A stretch of 64,000 nt of DNA from JAJYIW01 sp963781665 (GCA_963781665.1 CAWAGA010000002.1:2542001-2606000), one strand, 5' to 3'; positions 9,054-18,474 are shown, numbered from the stretch's first letter. Numbers and translations are program-made. The notes: generated from the letters alone by a model not told the origin.

Positions 9054-9890
9054 ATGATTACCCTGGAGCAAAAACAACGCTTCTCCGAACAAGGATACTT
9101 GGTCGTTCCGCATTTATTTTCCCCTGCAGAAGTGGCCAAATACATCGATCATTACATGCATCTTCGCCTCGAAGGAGCAAAACCGGGTGATTCCTCCGGG
9201 GTTGACTTCGGCGGAAATGATCCGCTTAAGAAATTTCCACGCATGATCCATATGCACCGCTGGGATTCGACCAGCCTAAACTGGATGCTTGATCCCCGCA
9301 TTGCGACAACCCTGACAGCTTTGATGGGCGTTGAGCCATATGCTGTGCAGACGATGCTCTATTTCAAGCCCCCCACCGCGCGCGGGCAGGCACTGCACCA
9401 GGATCAATATTACCTGAGGGTTCAACCCGGCACGTGTGTTGCTGCCTGGATGGCGCTGGATGTTTGCGATGAAGAGAATGGCTGTCTCCAGATCGTTCCC
9501 GGCAGCCAGGATTGGCCGCTGTTATGTACGACCAAAGCCGATATCAGCCAAAGCTTCACCGACATAACCGTCCCCATTCCAAAAGGGACGCCGGTTCACC
9601 CGGTCATCATGGCGCCGGGTGATGTCTTATTTTTCAACGGTCAGGTCGTGCATGGTAGCGGTCCGAATCATACCAGCGACCGTTTTCGCCGGTCATTGAT
9701 CGGCCATTATATCGCCGGGGAAGCCAGGCAGGTAGCCCAGTTTTACCACCCGGCATTGCGTATGGACGGTTCAGAGATCACCCTCGACGAAAGCCAGGGT
9801 GGTGGGGCGTGTGGGGTGTGGGTCGACCAGGCCGATCGAGCGGTAATCGAGTTGGCCGGAGGCGAAGGCCTGGCCGGACGTACGGAGTAG
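9054..9890 (+). CDS. Phytanoyl-CoA dioxygenase (PhyH) family protein
   Basis: This 278-residue Fe(II)/2-oxoglutarate oxygenase is of the PhyH type. The metal triad is His115-x-Asp117 (LHQDQYYLR) and His200 (VVHGSG), with the 2-oxoglutarate-binding Arg in the FRRSLIGHY segment. The ATG at 9054 is preferred over an upstream TTG at 9036, because a GAAGAGG Shine-Dalgarno lies 9 bases before it. Members hydroxylate small molecules or lipids. Four such genes occur in this window and their substrates cannot be inferred. It is convergent with the next PhyH gene, only 13 bases apart. Confidence 0.88.
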   Translation: MITLEQKQRFSEQGYLVVPHLFSPAEVAKYIDHYMHLRLEGAKPGDSSGVDFGGNDPLKKFPRMIHMHRWDSTSLNWMLDPRIATTLTALMGVEPYAVQTMLYFKPPTARGQALHQDQYYLRVQPGTCVAAWMALDVCDEENGCLQIVPGSQDWPLLCTTKADISQSFTDITVPIPKGTPVHPVIMAPGDVLFFNGQVVHGSGPNHTSDRFRRSLIGHYIAGEARQVAQFYHPALRMDGSEITLDESQGGGACGVWVDQADRAVIELAGGEGLAGRTE

Positions 9891-9903
9891 AAATCCGGAG
9901 CGT

Positions 9904-10716
9904 TTAATGCCCTGATTTCATGTGTTTGGTCCGCGTGCGGGCCAGGTCGATATAACTGACCGTTGGATCCCCATATTCATTGCCAGCATATTCCCTCCCG
10001 CGCGCCAGGAAGATTTTCTGAAAACCTCCGATCTTTTCCTGGTCAATCCTGGTATGGGTGCTGATGTAGCGCATAGTGTACCCGGTTCGCCGTAACGGGC
10101 TGGTGTTGGCATTACTGCTGTGCTGCAAGCGACCATCATGCAAGCTGGCCTGGTTGGGTTGCAGTTCTATGGCAATTGCCCGGCTGTCATCCCGTTGCGG
10201 CCTGATGATCTCAGTATCGAAAACATTCTTGCTGGCATCGACTGGCTCATAATCCGAATAGCCGTTCCCTTGAGTGCGGGGAATAACCATCATGCAGCCA
10301 TTCTCTCGGGTTGAATGGTCAATTGCCAGCCACACGGTGACTACCTCCATCGGGTTCAACCATCCCCGCCAGTACGCTGAATCTTCATGCCAGGGCACAC
10401 GTTTTCCGGTACCGCCAGGTTTGCTGATAAAGTGGCTGGAAAAAAGGGCAATATCTTCTCCCAGGAAGGGTGTGACCAACGCCATCACCTCGTCGGCGAA
10501 CAACCATTCGTAAAGTTGCGTGAACGTGAAATGAGGCACATCCATCATTTCAGGACTGAACCCTTCCGGCAGGTCAGCCAGGATTGCTTCGAAGGTGTCC
10601 TTTAATTTTTGAAATTTCTCAGGTGAAAAGACCGGTTCCCGGTAGATCAGGTAGCCTTCGCGGCGATAGAAAGCTTCTTGTTCGGGACTGAGTTGGGTTG
10701 CTAGTTTTTCAGACAT
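9904..10716 (-). CDS. Phytanoyl-CoA dioxygenase (PhyH) family protein
   Basis: This is a 270-residue PhyH oxygenase. The iron-binding HxD is WHEDSAYW with His110 and Asp112, and the distal His lies in the LHDGRLQHSSNAN segment. The VWLAIDHSTRENGCMMVIPRTQ motif region is the characteristic PhyH core. Its C-terminus differs from the other paralogues, so it is not a recent duplicate of the neighbour at 9054. It is transcribed alone, with an AT-rich upstream region and a strong hairpin further upstream. Confidence 0.87.
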   Translation of the reverse strand: MSEKLATQLSPEQEAFYRREGYLIYREPVFSPEKFQKLKDTFEAILADLPEGFSPEMMDVPHFTFTQLYEWLFADEVMALVTPFLGEDIALFSSHFISKPGGTGKRVPWHEDSAYWRGWLNPMEVVTVWLAIDHSTRENGCMMVIPRTQGNGYSDYEPVDASKNVFDTEIIRPQRDDSRAIAIELQPNQASLHDGRLQHSSNANTSPLRRTGYTMRYISTHTRIDQEKIGGFQKIFLARGREYAGNEYGDPTVSYIDLARTRTKHMKSGH

Positions 10717-10848
10717 TGGAAGTGCGCTCCTTTGGCAGACAAACAGATGAAAAAATTAAAATTCGAGTATTGTCGTAAAAAATTCCCATAGTTGTATTAT
10801 TGCCCATAATTATACCTAAAATATCCTATTAATGTTGCTGCGCTTTAA

Positions 10849-10890
10849 GTTAAAAAACAAATTCTAACGGGTCAGAATTTGTTTTTTAAC
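10849..10890. terminator. Perfect 17-bp inverted repeat, bidirectional terminator
   Basis: Two 17-base arms with an 8-base loop (10866-10873). Each arm carries an A6 or T6 run, so the RNA hairpin ends in a U-run on either strand. It lies 48 bases past the stop of the lipoprotein gene at 10938, which is transcribed towards it. Confidence 0.75.
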
Positions 10891-10937
10891 CTGTCCTTGA
10901 TAGATCTCAAGGGCCTGATCTTGAAGGTTGATCGACT

Positions 10938-11717
10938 TTACATCCCTGGAACGTAGCTTGAAAGGGCGTTGCTGATGGCATCTTCGCTGGTCAGGTTCAA
11001 GGGCAGTGCATGCACATCGCCCATCTGGTCGACGACGAGCAGTGGTGTGTTGGCGGGGTCGATGTACTGGCTGCCGAACTGAGCGCCAATTTCGCTGATG
11101 AGATCCGCCGGAGCACTGGCAAAGGACCAATGGAAAGTAGTCATTCCAAGGTGATCCTGCAGGTCAGCGCTTGTCTCTGTTGCAACGATGTCCAACGATA
11201 CCACCACCACATCTTTACCTGCCCCCATTTGATAAGCCTGGATGCTCTGCTGCTGCTCGAGGCAGGCCGGGCACTTGGTAGATATCAATTCGACCAGGAT
11301 TATTTTCCCGCTGTAATCGCTCAATTTGAACGAGCTGCCGGTCGCCGTGTCTTTCAAGCTGGTTGATAACAGCGAGTCGGTCGCCATCATAACGGGTGGT
11401 GTCCCTTCTTGCATCATGGTATCTACCGTTGGCGATTCCAGCATGGTATCTTGTGTGCCCATCATAGAATCCGGCGTGGCAGTATCCATCATCATGTCTG
11501 CTGTCGGTGTGCCCATCATTGAATCCGGTGTGGCGCTGTCCATCATCATATCGGGCGTTGGTGTGCCCATCATGGTATCCGGTGTGGCAGTGTCCATCAT
11601 CATGTCTGCTGTAGGTGTGCCCATCATGGTTTCAGTGGGAGTGCCTGCCATCTGGCTTGAACAACCGGCAACGAAAACCAAAACAATAATTGCCAGGACG
11701 TAACCGAACTTTTTCAT
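10938..11717 (-). CDS. Lipoprotein with Met-rich tandem repeats and a TlpA/redoxin domain
   Basis: This 259-residue protein has a lipoprotein signal with Cys19 (VFVAGC). Residues 31-84 are three 18-residue repeats of the type MMGTPTxDMMMDxATPDx, followed by more Met/Thr/Pro-rich sequence to about 120. The C-terminal about 140 residues are a thioredoxin-fold redoxin domain: FKLSDYSGK, then KCPAC as the CxxC active site, and a strand ending VVVVSLDIV. It is probably an extracytoplasmic thiol-disulfide or Sco-like protein tethered by a flexible linker. The Met clusters resemble copper-binding motifs, which is inference. It is a single-gene unit ended by a strong hairpin. Confidence 0.82.
   Translation of the reverse strand: MKKFGYVLAIIVLVFVAGCSSQMAGTPTETMMGTPTADMMMDTATPDTMMGTPTPDMMMDSATPDSMMGTPTADMMMDTATPDSMMGTQDTMLESPTVDTMMQEGTPPVMMATDSLLSTSLKDTATGSSFKLSDYSGKIILVELISTKCPACLEQQQSIQAYQMGAGKDVVVVSLDIVATETSADLQDHLGMTTFHWSFASAPADLISEIGAQFGSQYIDPANTPLLVVDQMGDVHALPLNLTSEDAISNALSSYVPGM
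11466..11627. repeat. Three 54-bp tandem repeats within the lipoprotein gene
   Basis: In-frame repeats encode three 18-residue Met-rich units, with small third-position and Asp/Ser-Thr/Ser differences. Degenerate half units lie on both sides. The repeat can expand or contract without breaking the frame. Confidence 0.85.
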
Positions 11718-11878
11718 TTTTCCCTCTTTCGTATTATTTGATAATGTGTCAGCAAATTGCAGGCTGACCGTTTGACTTGGTTTGTCATTATTCTAAAGAC
11801 CCCGTCTTACGAAACCATGGAAGAATGGTTACAAATGTCTTACAAGTTTCAGCCAGTTTGGATCACCAGATTGTTGGT

Positions 11879-11884
11879 TATAAT
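11879..11884 (+). promoter_or_regulatory. -10 box of the desaturase gene
   Basis: TATAAT 52 bases before the chosen start. A -35 box is not clear; TTGGAT lies upstream with a short 15-base spacer. Confidence 0.35.
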
Positions 11885-11935
11885 ATGCCAGTCATTGTTG
11901 AAGCAAACATTCTGAAAATTAAGGAGATAGTTGCC

Positions 11936-12907
11936 ATGCCCGGCGAGCGATCGGAACGCAAAATTTCATGGTACAGGTCACCGGTGGAAAGAGGCGATTT
12001 AGCTGCCATCAACCAGCGCAGTGATTGGCTTGGATCTCTCCAGACCGGCGGATTTTTTGGACTGCTGGCGCTCTCTGGGGCAGTAGCCTGGTATGCATCT
12101 GTTCATTTTCCCTGGCCGGTATTCGTCTTACTTCTTTTTTTGCACGGCACTTTTTTTGCATTCCTGCTTAACGCCTTCCATGAGTTTTGCCACAAAACGG
12201 TTTTTAAAACCCGACTTCTAAATACGATCTTCCTGGACATCGTCAGTTTCTTGAGCTGGAGCAACCCGGTCGAATTCTGGACCAGCCATCAGGAGCATCA
12301 TAAATACACCTTGCACCCGCCGGATGACCTGGAGGTGGTGTTGCCGATCAAGCTGACAGTTGGGGGCTTTCTCAAAAGTGCTGTGGTCAATCCCTGGGAT
12401 TTTTATAACCGCCTGAAGAGCTACGGCCGGTTTAGCTTGGGTCGGGTAGAAGGAGAATGGATGAACCATCTTTTCCCCCCGTCCGCAGCTGCCCTACGCC
12501 GCAGCCTGTTCAATTGGGCTCGTTTCCAGCTTATCGGTCAGGCATTGATAGTGGCCATCTCGTTGTATTTTGGTCTCTGGCAGATACCGGTGCTGGTCAC
12601 CCTGGCGCCGTTTTACGGCGGTTGGCTGCAATGGTTGTGCAATAACACCCAACACGTCGGTCTGCAAAATAACGTGCCAGATTTCCGGTTATGCACCTGG
12701 ACGATCATCCTGAACCCGTTCGTCAGCTTTCTCTACTGGCGAATGAACTACCACATTGAGCACCACACCTACGCTGCTGTGCCTTGTTATAACTTGAAAC
12801 GGCTGCACCGCAAGATCGAAGCAGATTTGCCACCATGCCCGCAGGGATTGGCGGCTGCCTGGAAAAAGATCACCCCCATTGTGAAAGAGCAGCGCATGAA
12901 ATCCTGA
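11936..12907 (+). CDS. Membrane fatty acid desaturase
   Basis: This 323-residue integral membrane protein has the three histidine boxes of membrane di-iron desaturases: HEFCH (82-86), HQEHH (118-122) and HIEHH (273-277). Hydrophobic helices lie between the boxes. It introduces a double bond or hydroxyl into an acyl or related chain. ATG 11936 is preferred because AAGGAG lies just upstream; the longer open frame back to 11777 covers the promoter region. It sits among PhyH oxygenases, so lipid or terpenoid modification is plausible, but no direct partner gene is visible. Confidence 0.87.
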   Translation: MPGERSERKISWYRSPVERGDLAAINQRSDWLGSLQTGGFFGLLALSGAVAWYASVHFPWPVFVLLLFLHGTFFAFLLNAFHEFCHKTVFKTRLLNTIFLDIVSFLSWSNPVEFWTSHQEHHKYTLHPPDDLEVVLPIKLTVGGFLKSAVVNPWDFYNRLKSYGRFSLGRVEGEWMNHLFPPSAAALRRSLFNWARFQLIGQALIVAISLYFGLWQIPVLVTLAPFYGGWLQWLCNNTQHVGLQNNVPDFRLCTWTIILNPFVSFLYWRMNYHIEHHTYAAVPCYNLKRLHRKIEADLPPCPQGLAAAWKKITPIVKEQRMKS

Positions 12908-13117
12908 ATACCAATACGTAGCACAGTTACCCCAGGGGTGAAAAAATAAAAGTGCAAGACATCCAGGGGCAGGTGAAATGAAAAGCAACCGGTGCAAATG
13001 GGATTTGCATCCGCATAAAATGGCATTAACCAAAAAGCCGTAGGTGGGAACGCCGTTCACCCGCCACCCAAAATAATGTGAAATATTAATAAGGAATAGG
13101 GGGAAGTGATTATATAC

Positions 13118-13146
13118 TTGTTTTCCAATTCGATGTAAAATATACT
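13118..13146 (+). promoter_or_regulatory. Promoter of the third PhyH gene
   Basis: TTGTTT (13118-13123), a 17-base spacer and TATACT (13141-13146), 44 bases before the GTG start. The stretch from 12908 to 13117 shows no gene or other clear element. Confidence 0.5.
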
Positions 13147-13190
13147 AATAAGGTGTAAAAACACCAATTAATTCGAAATTGGAGGTAAAT

Positions 13191-13991
13191 GTGATAACCG
13201 CTGAACAGCTCGAACAATATCGGCGTTGTGGCTTTGTCAACGGGGGACCTGTCTTAGACGATGCAACCGTTGAGCTGCTCCAATCAGAGGTGCTGCGGGT
13301 GATCGATGACCGGAATAATTCATCTGTGCAACAGCCGGTCAGTCTGTCCAATCTCTCCGGCGATGATGCCCACCCCATCTGGCAAATTGTCAATATCTGG
13401 GAAGCCAGCCCGGCTTTCAGGACCTTGATTACGGATTCGAAGGTCCCGGCGATGGCGGCGATGCTCAGTGACGCTAAAGAGCTCAGAGTCTGGCACGACC
13501 AGATCCAATACAAGCCCAAGGAGAAGGGTGGACAGCTTCATTGGCACCAGGATTCTCCGCTGTGGGCAACCCTCCAGCCAAAAGATGCCCAGATCACGGC
13601 CTGGATTGCCCTGGATGATGCTGAAGCGGATAACGGCTGCATGTACATGGTGCCCGGATCGCACTGCTGGGGAAATCAGCAAAAGCAGATCGACGCTCTA
13701 CCCGATGGCACCCTGCTGCCTGAGGTCTTCGACGGTCACCCGGTGTATTTTGTCATGTGCCCGGTGAAAAAGGGCCAGGTCCATTTCCACCATTCGTTGA
13801 CCTGGCATGGCTCGGGGACCAATCACAGCAGCCGTCTGCGCCGGGCGATCGCCATCCATTTTATGACCGAACGTACCACCTACGATGCCAGGGGCGAGCA
13901 TTTGATGAAACCTTTTATCACTGTTAAAGATGGCGCCCCATTGCAGGGTGAAAAATTCCCCCTGGTTTGGAACCAGGGTCTGACCCGGTGA
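13191..13991 (+). CDS. Phytanoyl-CoA dioxygenase (PhyH) family protein
   Basis: This is a 266-residue PhyH oxygenase. The iron triad is His119-x-Asp121 (HWHQDSPLW) and His206 (TWHGSGTNHS), with Arg residues in SRLRRAIAIHF for 2-oxoglutarate. The start is GTG 13191, behind GGAGGT. It is followed after 34 bases by a beta-propeller gene on the same strand, so the two may form a short operon. Substrate unknown. Confidence 0.87.
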   Translation: MITAEQLEQYRRCGFVNGGPVLDDATVELLQSEVLRVIDDRNNSSVQQPVSLSNLSGDDAHPIWQIVNIWEASPAFRTLITDSKVPAMAAMLSDAKELRVWHDQIQYKPKEKGGQLHWHQDSPLWATLQPKDAQITAWIALDDAEADNGCMYMVPGSHCWGNQQKQIDALPDGTLLPEVFDGHPVYFVMCPVKKGQVHFHHSLTWHGSGTNHSSRLRRAIAIHFMTERTTYDARGEHLMKPFITVKDGAPLQGEKFPLVWNQGLTR

Positions 13992-14025
13992 GACATCCGG
14001 TATAGACAACCCGAAAGACCTGGAT

Positions 14026-15015
14026 ATGACTGCGAAACAGAGTGGCAATACCCCTTTTGAATTTATCCACCGCGAGGATCTGCATGTCCTCCCTGGGAAT
14101 ACAACAGAAAGCGAAATCAACCTGCATGGTGGGTTTGCCCGCGCCAGTGTCCCAGGCACAGGTGCGGTTGACCGCCGGGTTGAATCGAATTACATTTTCT
14201 ACGGCATGCCCGGCTGCGGGATTCTGCGGATTGATCCAGACCTGAAACGCCAGACGTTGATCCACCTCCCGGAGAAACTGAAGCCGATGAACTTTCACAG
14301 CACAAAGATTGGACCCATTGGCGGAGAAATGCGTCTGTTCCTTCCGGCCAATGGTGACGCTCTGGTCGCGGTGTTGGACCTGGAAGGCAAACTGGACTTT
14401 ATTTTAACCAGGCCGGAGTTCGAACAGTACCGCGACCCGGCAGTCCCTTTTGCCCCCACGGATACGACCCTGATCGGGGATCGCCTTTTTGTCGCTGATG
14501 GCTACGGCGCAAACTACATCACCGCCGCGGACGTCCATACCCGGCTTTGGCAAGAAATTTTCGGCGGCAAGACTGAAGACCCTCACGAGGATGGGAGATT
14601 TTCCACGGCTCATGGCATCAACGTCCACCCGGAGCACCGTCACCTGCTGACGATCGCCGACCGACCCAACGCGCGTATCCAGATCCATGGACTGGACGGC
14701 AGCTTTGTAGGCTCGCACAGTCTTCCCCCTGGGTCGTGGCCCTGCGGAATTGATTTTCTCTACCGTGAAGGCCGCTGGCTGGCGGTTATCGGCAGTCTGG
14801 TCGACCCGGTTAAAGACCGCCCGGCGCCAATCTACATTGTAGATACCGCAACCTACCAGGTGCTGTCGACGATCCGTCCGAAAGAAGACCTGGGAATCGA
14901 CGCTGTCCAACACCTGCATAATGTGGTTTGGCACGAGCAGGACGACCACCTTTATCTCATTTGCCAGAGCTGGAACCCGGGTTATTACTTCGTTTTAGAG
15001 AGAGTTGAGAAGTAA
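14026..15015 (+). CDS. Six-bladed beta-propeller (NHL-like) protein
   Basis: This 329-residue protein has no signal peptide and shows repeating strands typical of NHL/SMP-30-like propellers, for example GGEMRLFLPANGDALVAVLD and DRLFVADGYGANYI, and HLHNVVWHEQDDHLYLIC at the end. Several HG and DG turns could line a metal-binding or catalytic funnel. It may hydrolyse a lactone or bind a sugar-like ligand, but no catalytic residue can be assigned. It probably shares a transcript with the PhyH gene upstream. Confidence 0.6.
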   Translation: MTAKQSGNTPFEFIHREDLHVLPGNTTESEINLHGGFARASVPGTGAVDRRVESNYIFYGMPGCGILRIDPDLKRQTLIHLPEKLKPMNFHSTKIGPIGGEMRLFLPANGDALVAVLDLEGKLDFILTRPEFEQYRDPAVPFAPTDTTLIGDRLFVADGYGANYITAADVHTRLWQEIFGGKTEDPHEDGRFSTAHGINVHPEHRHLLTIADRPNARIQIHGLDGSFVGSHSLPPGSWPCGIDFLYREGRWLAVIGSLVDPVKDRPAPIYIVDTATYQVLSTIRPKEDLGIDAVQHLHNVVWHEQDDHLYLICQSWNPGYYFVLERVEK

Positions 15016-15197
15016 GAATAGATATTCGTAAAAAATTGTTGGTCATTTTATGACCGGTCAAGTCCAAAATTGTCTGCCTGGATGGAGGAAAACCAGGCGG
15101 AAGGGTTTGAGGTGTTGTATTTTCCCTTGGAACACCGGCGATCGACACCTGCGCTTGCATCGCAGGTGCATGTGTCCGCACCACCAACAGCCTGTAA

Positions 15198-15345
15198 CGG
15201 GTCAATAAGAAGAAGATCCGCCGCAGAACGCGAGTGGTGGGCATCTTTCCAAACGGGGCTTCCTGCATGAGGTTGGTTCCCGCCATCCTAATTGAAATTA
15301 GTGAAGATTGACAGATTGGCAAGAAGTATTGTTCGGGCAAGTCGT
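15198..15345 (+). pseudogene. Fossil C-terminus of an IS256-family transposase
   Basis: The plus strand encodes KIRRRTRVVGIFPN, then about 20 residues with RLVPAILIEISED, a TGA where Trp is expected, and QIGKKY. This is the characteristic end of IS256/mutator transposases. Nothing upstream matches the DDE domain. It sits in a 440-base gap between the propeller and MFS genes, the rest of which shows no feature. Confidence 0.7.
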
Positions 15346-15458
15346 GTAATTATTAAGGGTAGATGGATACTTCTGCCTTGAATTTATAGAAAAAGGATTG
15401 CACAATCGGGGGAAACGGATAATTCCCTTGCCATAAGCTAAGTGTACGGCTATAGTTA

Positions 15459-16739
15459 GTGCTTGTGAGCGCAAAGGGAAAAAGTATCGAACCGCGTGGC
15501 ACTGCAATTGCCAATTTTCGTTGGAATTTTGGCGTCAATGTCGTGGATATTTCATTCTATACCCTGGCGCTCAACATGGTATCTCAGGCCACTATCCTGC
15601 CCCTTTTGATCAGCCAGCTCACCACGTCGAAGCTGGCAGTCGGATTGGTACCGGCGATTTTCAGTCTGGGTTTTTTCTTGCCACAGCTCTTTCTGGCAGG
15701 ATATACCGAGGGATTGCCTCGCAAGAAACCCCTCCTGGTTCTACTCGGCGGTCTGACAGAGCGCCTGCCCTACCCTTTGATCGGAATTGTGGTGTGGCTT
15801 TTTGCTAAAAATGACCCCGGCTTGACCCTGGGGGCGATCTTCGTGCTTCTTTTAATTGGAGCTGGCACGGCTGGTATCCTCACCCCGGCCTGGTACGATC
15901 TCATTGCTAAAGTGATCCCCGTAAACAAGCGCGGATTGTACGCCGGGGTAGGGAACGGCCTGGGCGCTCTGATGGGTGTGGCAGGCGCGGCTTTGGCCGG
16001 CCAGTTTTTAACAGGCTGGTCTTTCCCGCAAAATTATGCCCTATGCTTCTTGTCTTCGGCCCTCTTCTTTTTCATCTCCTGGGTGGGATTGGCGCTCAAC
16101 CGCGAGCAAGAGAGCACAGATGTCAAGCACCATGCTGACCTGTTGAGCTACCTCAAACAGCTTCCAGCTGTTTTACGGCGGGACCGCAACTACCAGGCCT
16201 TTTTAATTGCCCGCTCGATTTCTTACCTGGGCTGGATGGCCTCCGGTTTCTTTATCGTCTACGGGGCTGAACGGTTTGCTTTAGGAGGGGAAGCGGTAGG
16301 AGCCATGACAGCGGTACTGGTGGGCAGCACTGCCCTGGCAAACCTTCTGTTGGGACTGCTGGCCGACCGCCACGGTCACAAACTCATTTTGGTGGCTTCG
16401 TCCCTGGCGTGGGCGCTGTCTGCACTGGCTGCCGTGGTAGCGCAAACACCGGTGGCGTTTGGCGCGGTATTCCTGCTGCTTGGACTGGCATACGGGGGCG
16501 ATCAGGTCTCTGGATTGAACATCATCCTGGAATTCTGCAATCCGGCGGACCGCCCTACCTACATCGGCCTGACCAATACTTTGGTGGCTCCCCCGAAGGT
16601 TTTGGCACCGCTCATCGGCGGTTGGCTGGCTACCTGGCTGGGCTATCCGCCCATGTTTGTGGTCACCATTATCTCAGCCGTATTCGGCGGAGTTCTGCTG
16701 GCCTGGTGGGTCAAAGAACCGAGGGTGACAACCGCATAG
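15459..16739 (+). CDS. Major facilitator superfamily transporter
   Basis: This is a 426-residue membrane protein with about 12 hydrophobic segments. It has the MFS loop between helices 2 and 3 (GYTEGLPRKKPLL) and a second-half repeat (GLLADRHGHKLIL). The start is GTG 15459 or GTG 15465; neither has a strong Shine-Dalgarno. The substrate is not evident. It lies next to a divergently read dehydrogenase, with stop codons facing each other about 100 bases apart. Confidence 0.82.
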   Translation: MLVSAKGKSIEPRGTAIANFRWNFGVNVVDISFYTLALNMVSQATILPLLISQLTTSKLAVGLVPAIFSLGFFLPQLFLAGYTEGLPRKKPLLVLLGGLTERLPYPLIGIVVWLFAKNDPGLTLGAIFVLLLIGAGTAGILTPAWYDLIAKVIPVNKRGLYAGVGNGLGALMGVAGAALAGQFLTGWSFPQNYALCFLSSALFFFISWVGLALNREQESTDVKHHADLLSYLKQLPAVLRRDRNYQAFLIARSISYLGWMASGFFIVYGAERFALGGEAVGAMTAVLVGSTALANLLLGLLADRHGHKLILVASSLAWALSALAAVVAQTPVAFGAVFLLLGLAYGGDQVSGLNIILEFCNPADRPTYIGLTNTLVAPPKVLAPLIGGWLATWLGYPPMFVVTIISAVFGGVLLAWWVKEPRVTTA

Positions 16740-16842
16740 CCCCCTCAATTATTTGGCGATGACGTGTTTGGGCGAGAACGGGTTCGAAAATTTTATAGTT
16801 TCAATTGCTAAAATCCTGAAGCTGGTCCATTCGCCTGCCTGC

Positions 16843-18318
16843 CTAAAACTTGCGCGACCACTCCTTGGGCCAGCGTTCGACCACCACCTTCTTCTGGGTA
16901 AAGAAATCGATCGCGTCGCTGGATTGGCCATGGAGATCGCCAAAAAAGCTTTCTTTCCAGCCACTGAACGGGAAATAGGCGATGGGCGCCGCCACCCCAA
17001 TGTTGATGCCGACGTTGCCGGCCTCAATCTCGTAACGGAATTTCCGCGCCGCCAGCCCGCTGCTGGTAAAGAGGCTGGCCTGGTTGCCATACTTTCCCTG
17101 GTTAATCTGCATGATGGCTTCATCCAGGCTGTCAACCTGCACCAGCCCCAATACCGGGCCGAATATCTCGGTTGAAGCAATGGTTCCACCCGCAGTCACG
17201 TTTTCAAGGATGACCGGTCTTAAGAAATTGCCCTTCTCGTAGCCGGGAATAATCGCAGCTCGCCCATCGACGACCATCCGGGCGCCTTCAGCTAAACCCT
17301 GGGCTAACAAGTGCTCAATGCGTGACCGGCTTTGTGGGCTGATTACCGGGCCCATCTGGACCTGGGGATCCAATCCGTCGCCTACCACCCGCCGGTTGGC
17401 GGTTTCGGCAATTGCTTCCCCAAACGATTTACCCGCTTCGCCGACCGTGATGGCAAGGGACGCAGCCAGGCAGCGCTGGCCAGCGCAGCCAAAGGCGCTG
17501 TCGGCGACGATCCGGGTTGCCCCATCCAGGTCGGCATCGGGAAGGATGACGACCGGGTTCTTGGCGCCTCCCTGGCATTGTGCTCGTTTGCCGTTGGCGG
17601 TGGCACGGCTGTAGATGTACTTCGCCACCTGGGTGGAGCCGACAAAGCTGATCGCCCGCACCAGCGGATGGTCCAGAAGCGCATTGACGACTCCTTTATC
17701 GCCGTCGACCAGGTTCATCACCCCTTTGGGTAATCCAATTTGCTCGATTAACTGGAACACACGTTGCATCGTCAGCGGCACCCGTTCGGAGGGTTTGAGT
17801 ACGAAGGTGTTCCCACAGGCAATCGCGTAGGGGAAAAACCAGAAAGGGATCATCGCCGGAAAATTAAACGGCGTTATGGCTGCACACACGCCCACCGGTT
17901 GGCGCAAAAGCAGTTCATCAATCCCCGGCGATATATCTTCCGAGATTCGTCCCTGTATGAGGCTGGGAGTACCGCAAGCTACTTCCACATTTTCGATGGA
18001 GCGCTGGACTTCGCCACGTGATTCATCCAGCGTCTTACCGCATTCCAGGGTGATCAGGCGGGCAATCTCTTCCCGGTCTTGCTCCAGCAAGGTCTTCAGT
18101 TTGTAAAGGTGTTGCACCCGGTCTGCCACTGGCACTCGCCGCCACTCCGCCAGAGCTTCCTGGGCAGACTGGACGGCGGCTTCGACGTCGGCCTGGACCG
18201 ACAGCGACACCCGCCCTAAAACGTCTTGTGTGGCTGGGTTAACCACATCCAGCGATTCAGTCCCATGTGCAGCCTGCCAACGTCCGTCGATATAGTTAAG
18301 TGTTGCTTGAACAGCCAT
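16843..18318 (-). CDS. mmsA: CoA-acylating methylmalonate/malonate-semialdehyde dehydrogenase
   Basis: This is a 491-residue aldehyde dehydrogenase of the MmsA/IolA type. The catalytic Cys283 lies in CAGQRCLA. The N-terminal NYIDGRW and the TPFNFPAMIPFWFFPYAI motif region are characteristic of the CoA-dependent semialdehyde dehydrogenases. It oxidises methylmalonate or malonate semialdehyde to propionyl- or acetyl-CoA with NAD and CoA. It closes valine or inositol-type catabolism. It is read divergently from an IclR regulator and a ThDP/transketolase gene set, so a sugar, polyol or inositol-like route is likely. Confidence 0.88.
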   Translation of the reverse strand: MAVQATLNYIDGRWQAAHGTESLDVVNPATQDVLGRVSLSVQADVEAAVQSAQEALAEWRRVPVADRVQHLYKLKTLLEQDREEIARLITLECGKTLDESRGEVQRSIENVEVACGTPSLIQGRISEDISPGIDELLLRQPVGVCAAITPFNFPAMIPFWFFPYAIACGNTFVLKPSERVPLTMQRVFQLIEQIGLPKGVMNLVDGDKGVVNALLDHPLVRAISFVGSTQVAKYIYSRATANGKRAQCQGGAKNPVVILPDADLDGATRIVADSAFGCAGQRCLAASLAITVGEAGKSFGEAIAETANRRVVGDGLDPQVQMGPVISPQSRSRIEHLLAQGLAEGARMVVDGRAAIIPGYEKGNFLRPVILENVTAGGTIASTEIFGPVLGLVQVDSLDEAIMQINQGKYGNQASLFTSSGLAARKFRYEIEAGNVGINIGVAAPIAYFPFSGWKESFFGDLHGQSSDAIDFFTQKKVVVERWPKEWSRKF

Positions 18319-18474
18319 ATGCCACCTCGTTTACATATTGATAGATGGTTCGAATGGGTGTTGTTCTCCATTCGGTCGTGAAACGAATTACGCAACCTGG
18401 TTGCATAATAAACAAGTATCTATCGATAATTATACTCGTCGAATAAGAAAAGAGGGGGTAAACCAACTCATTTG

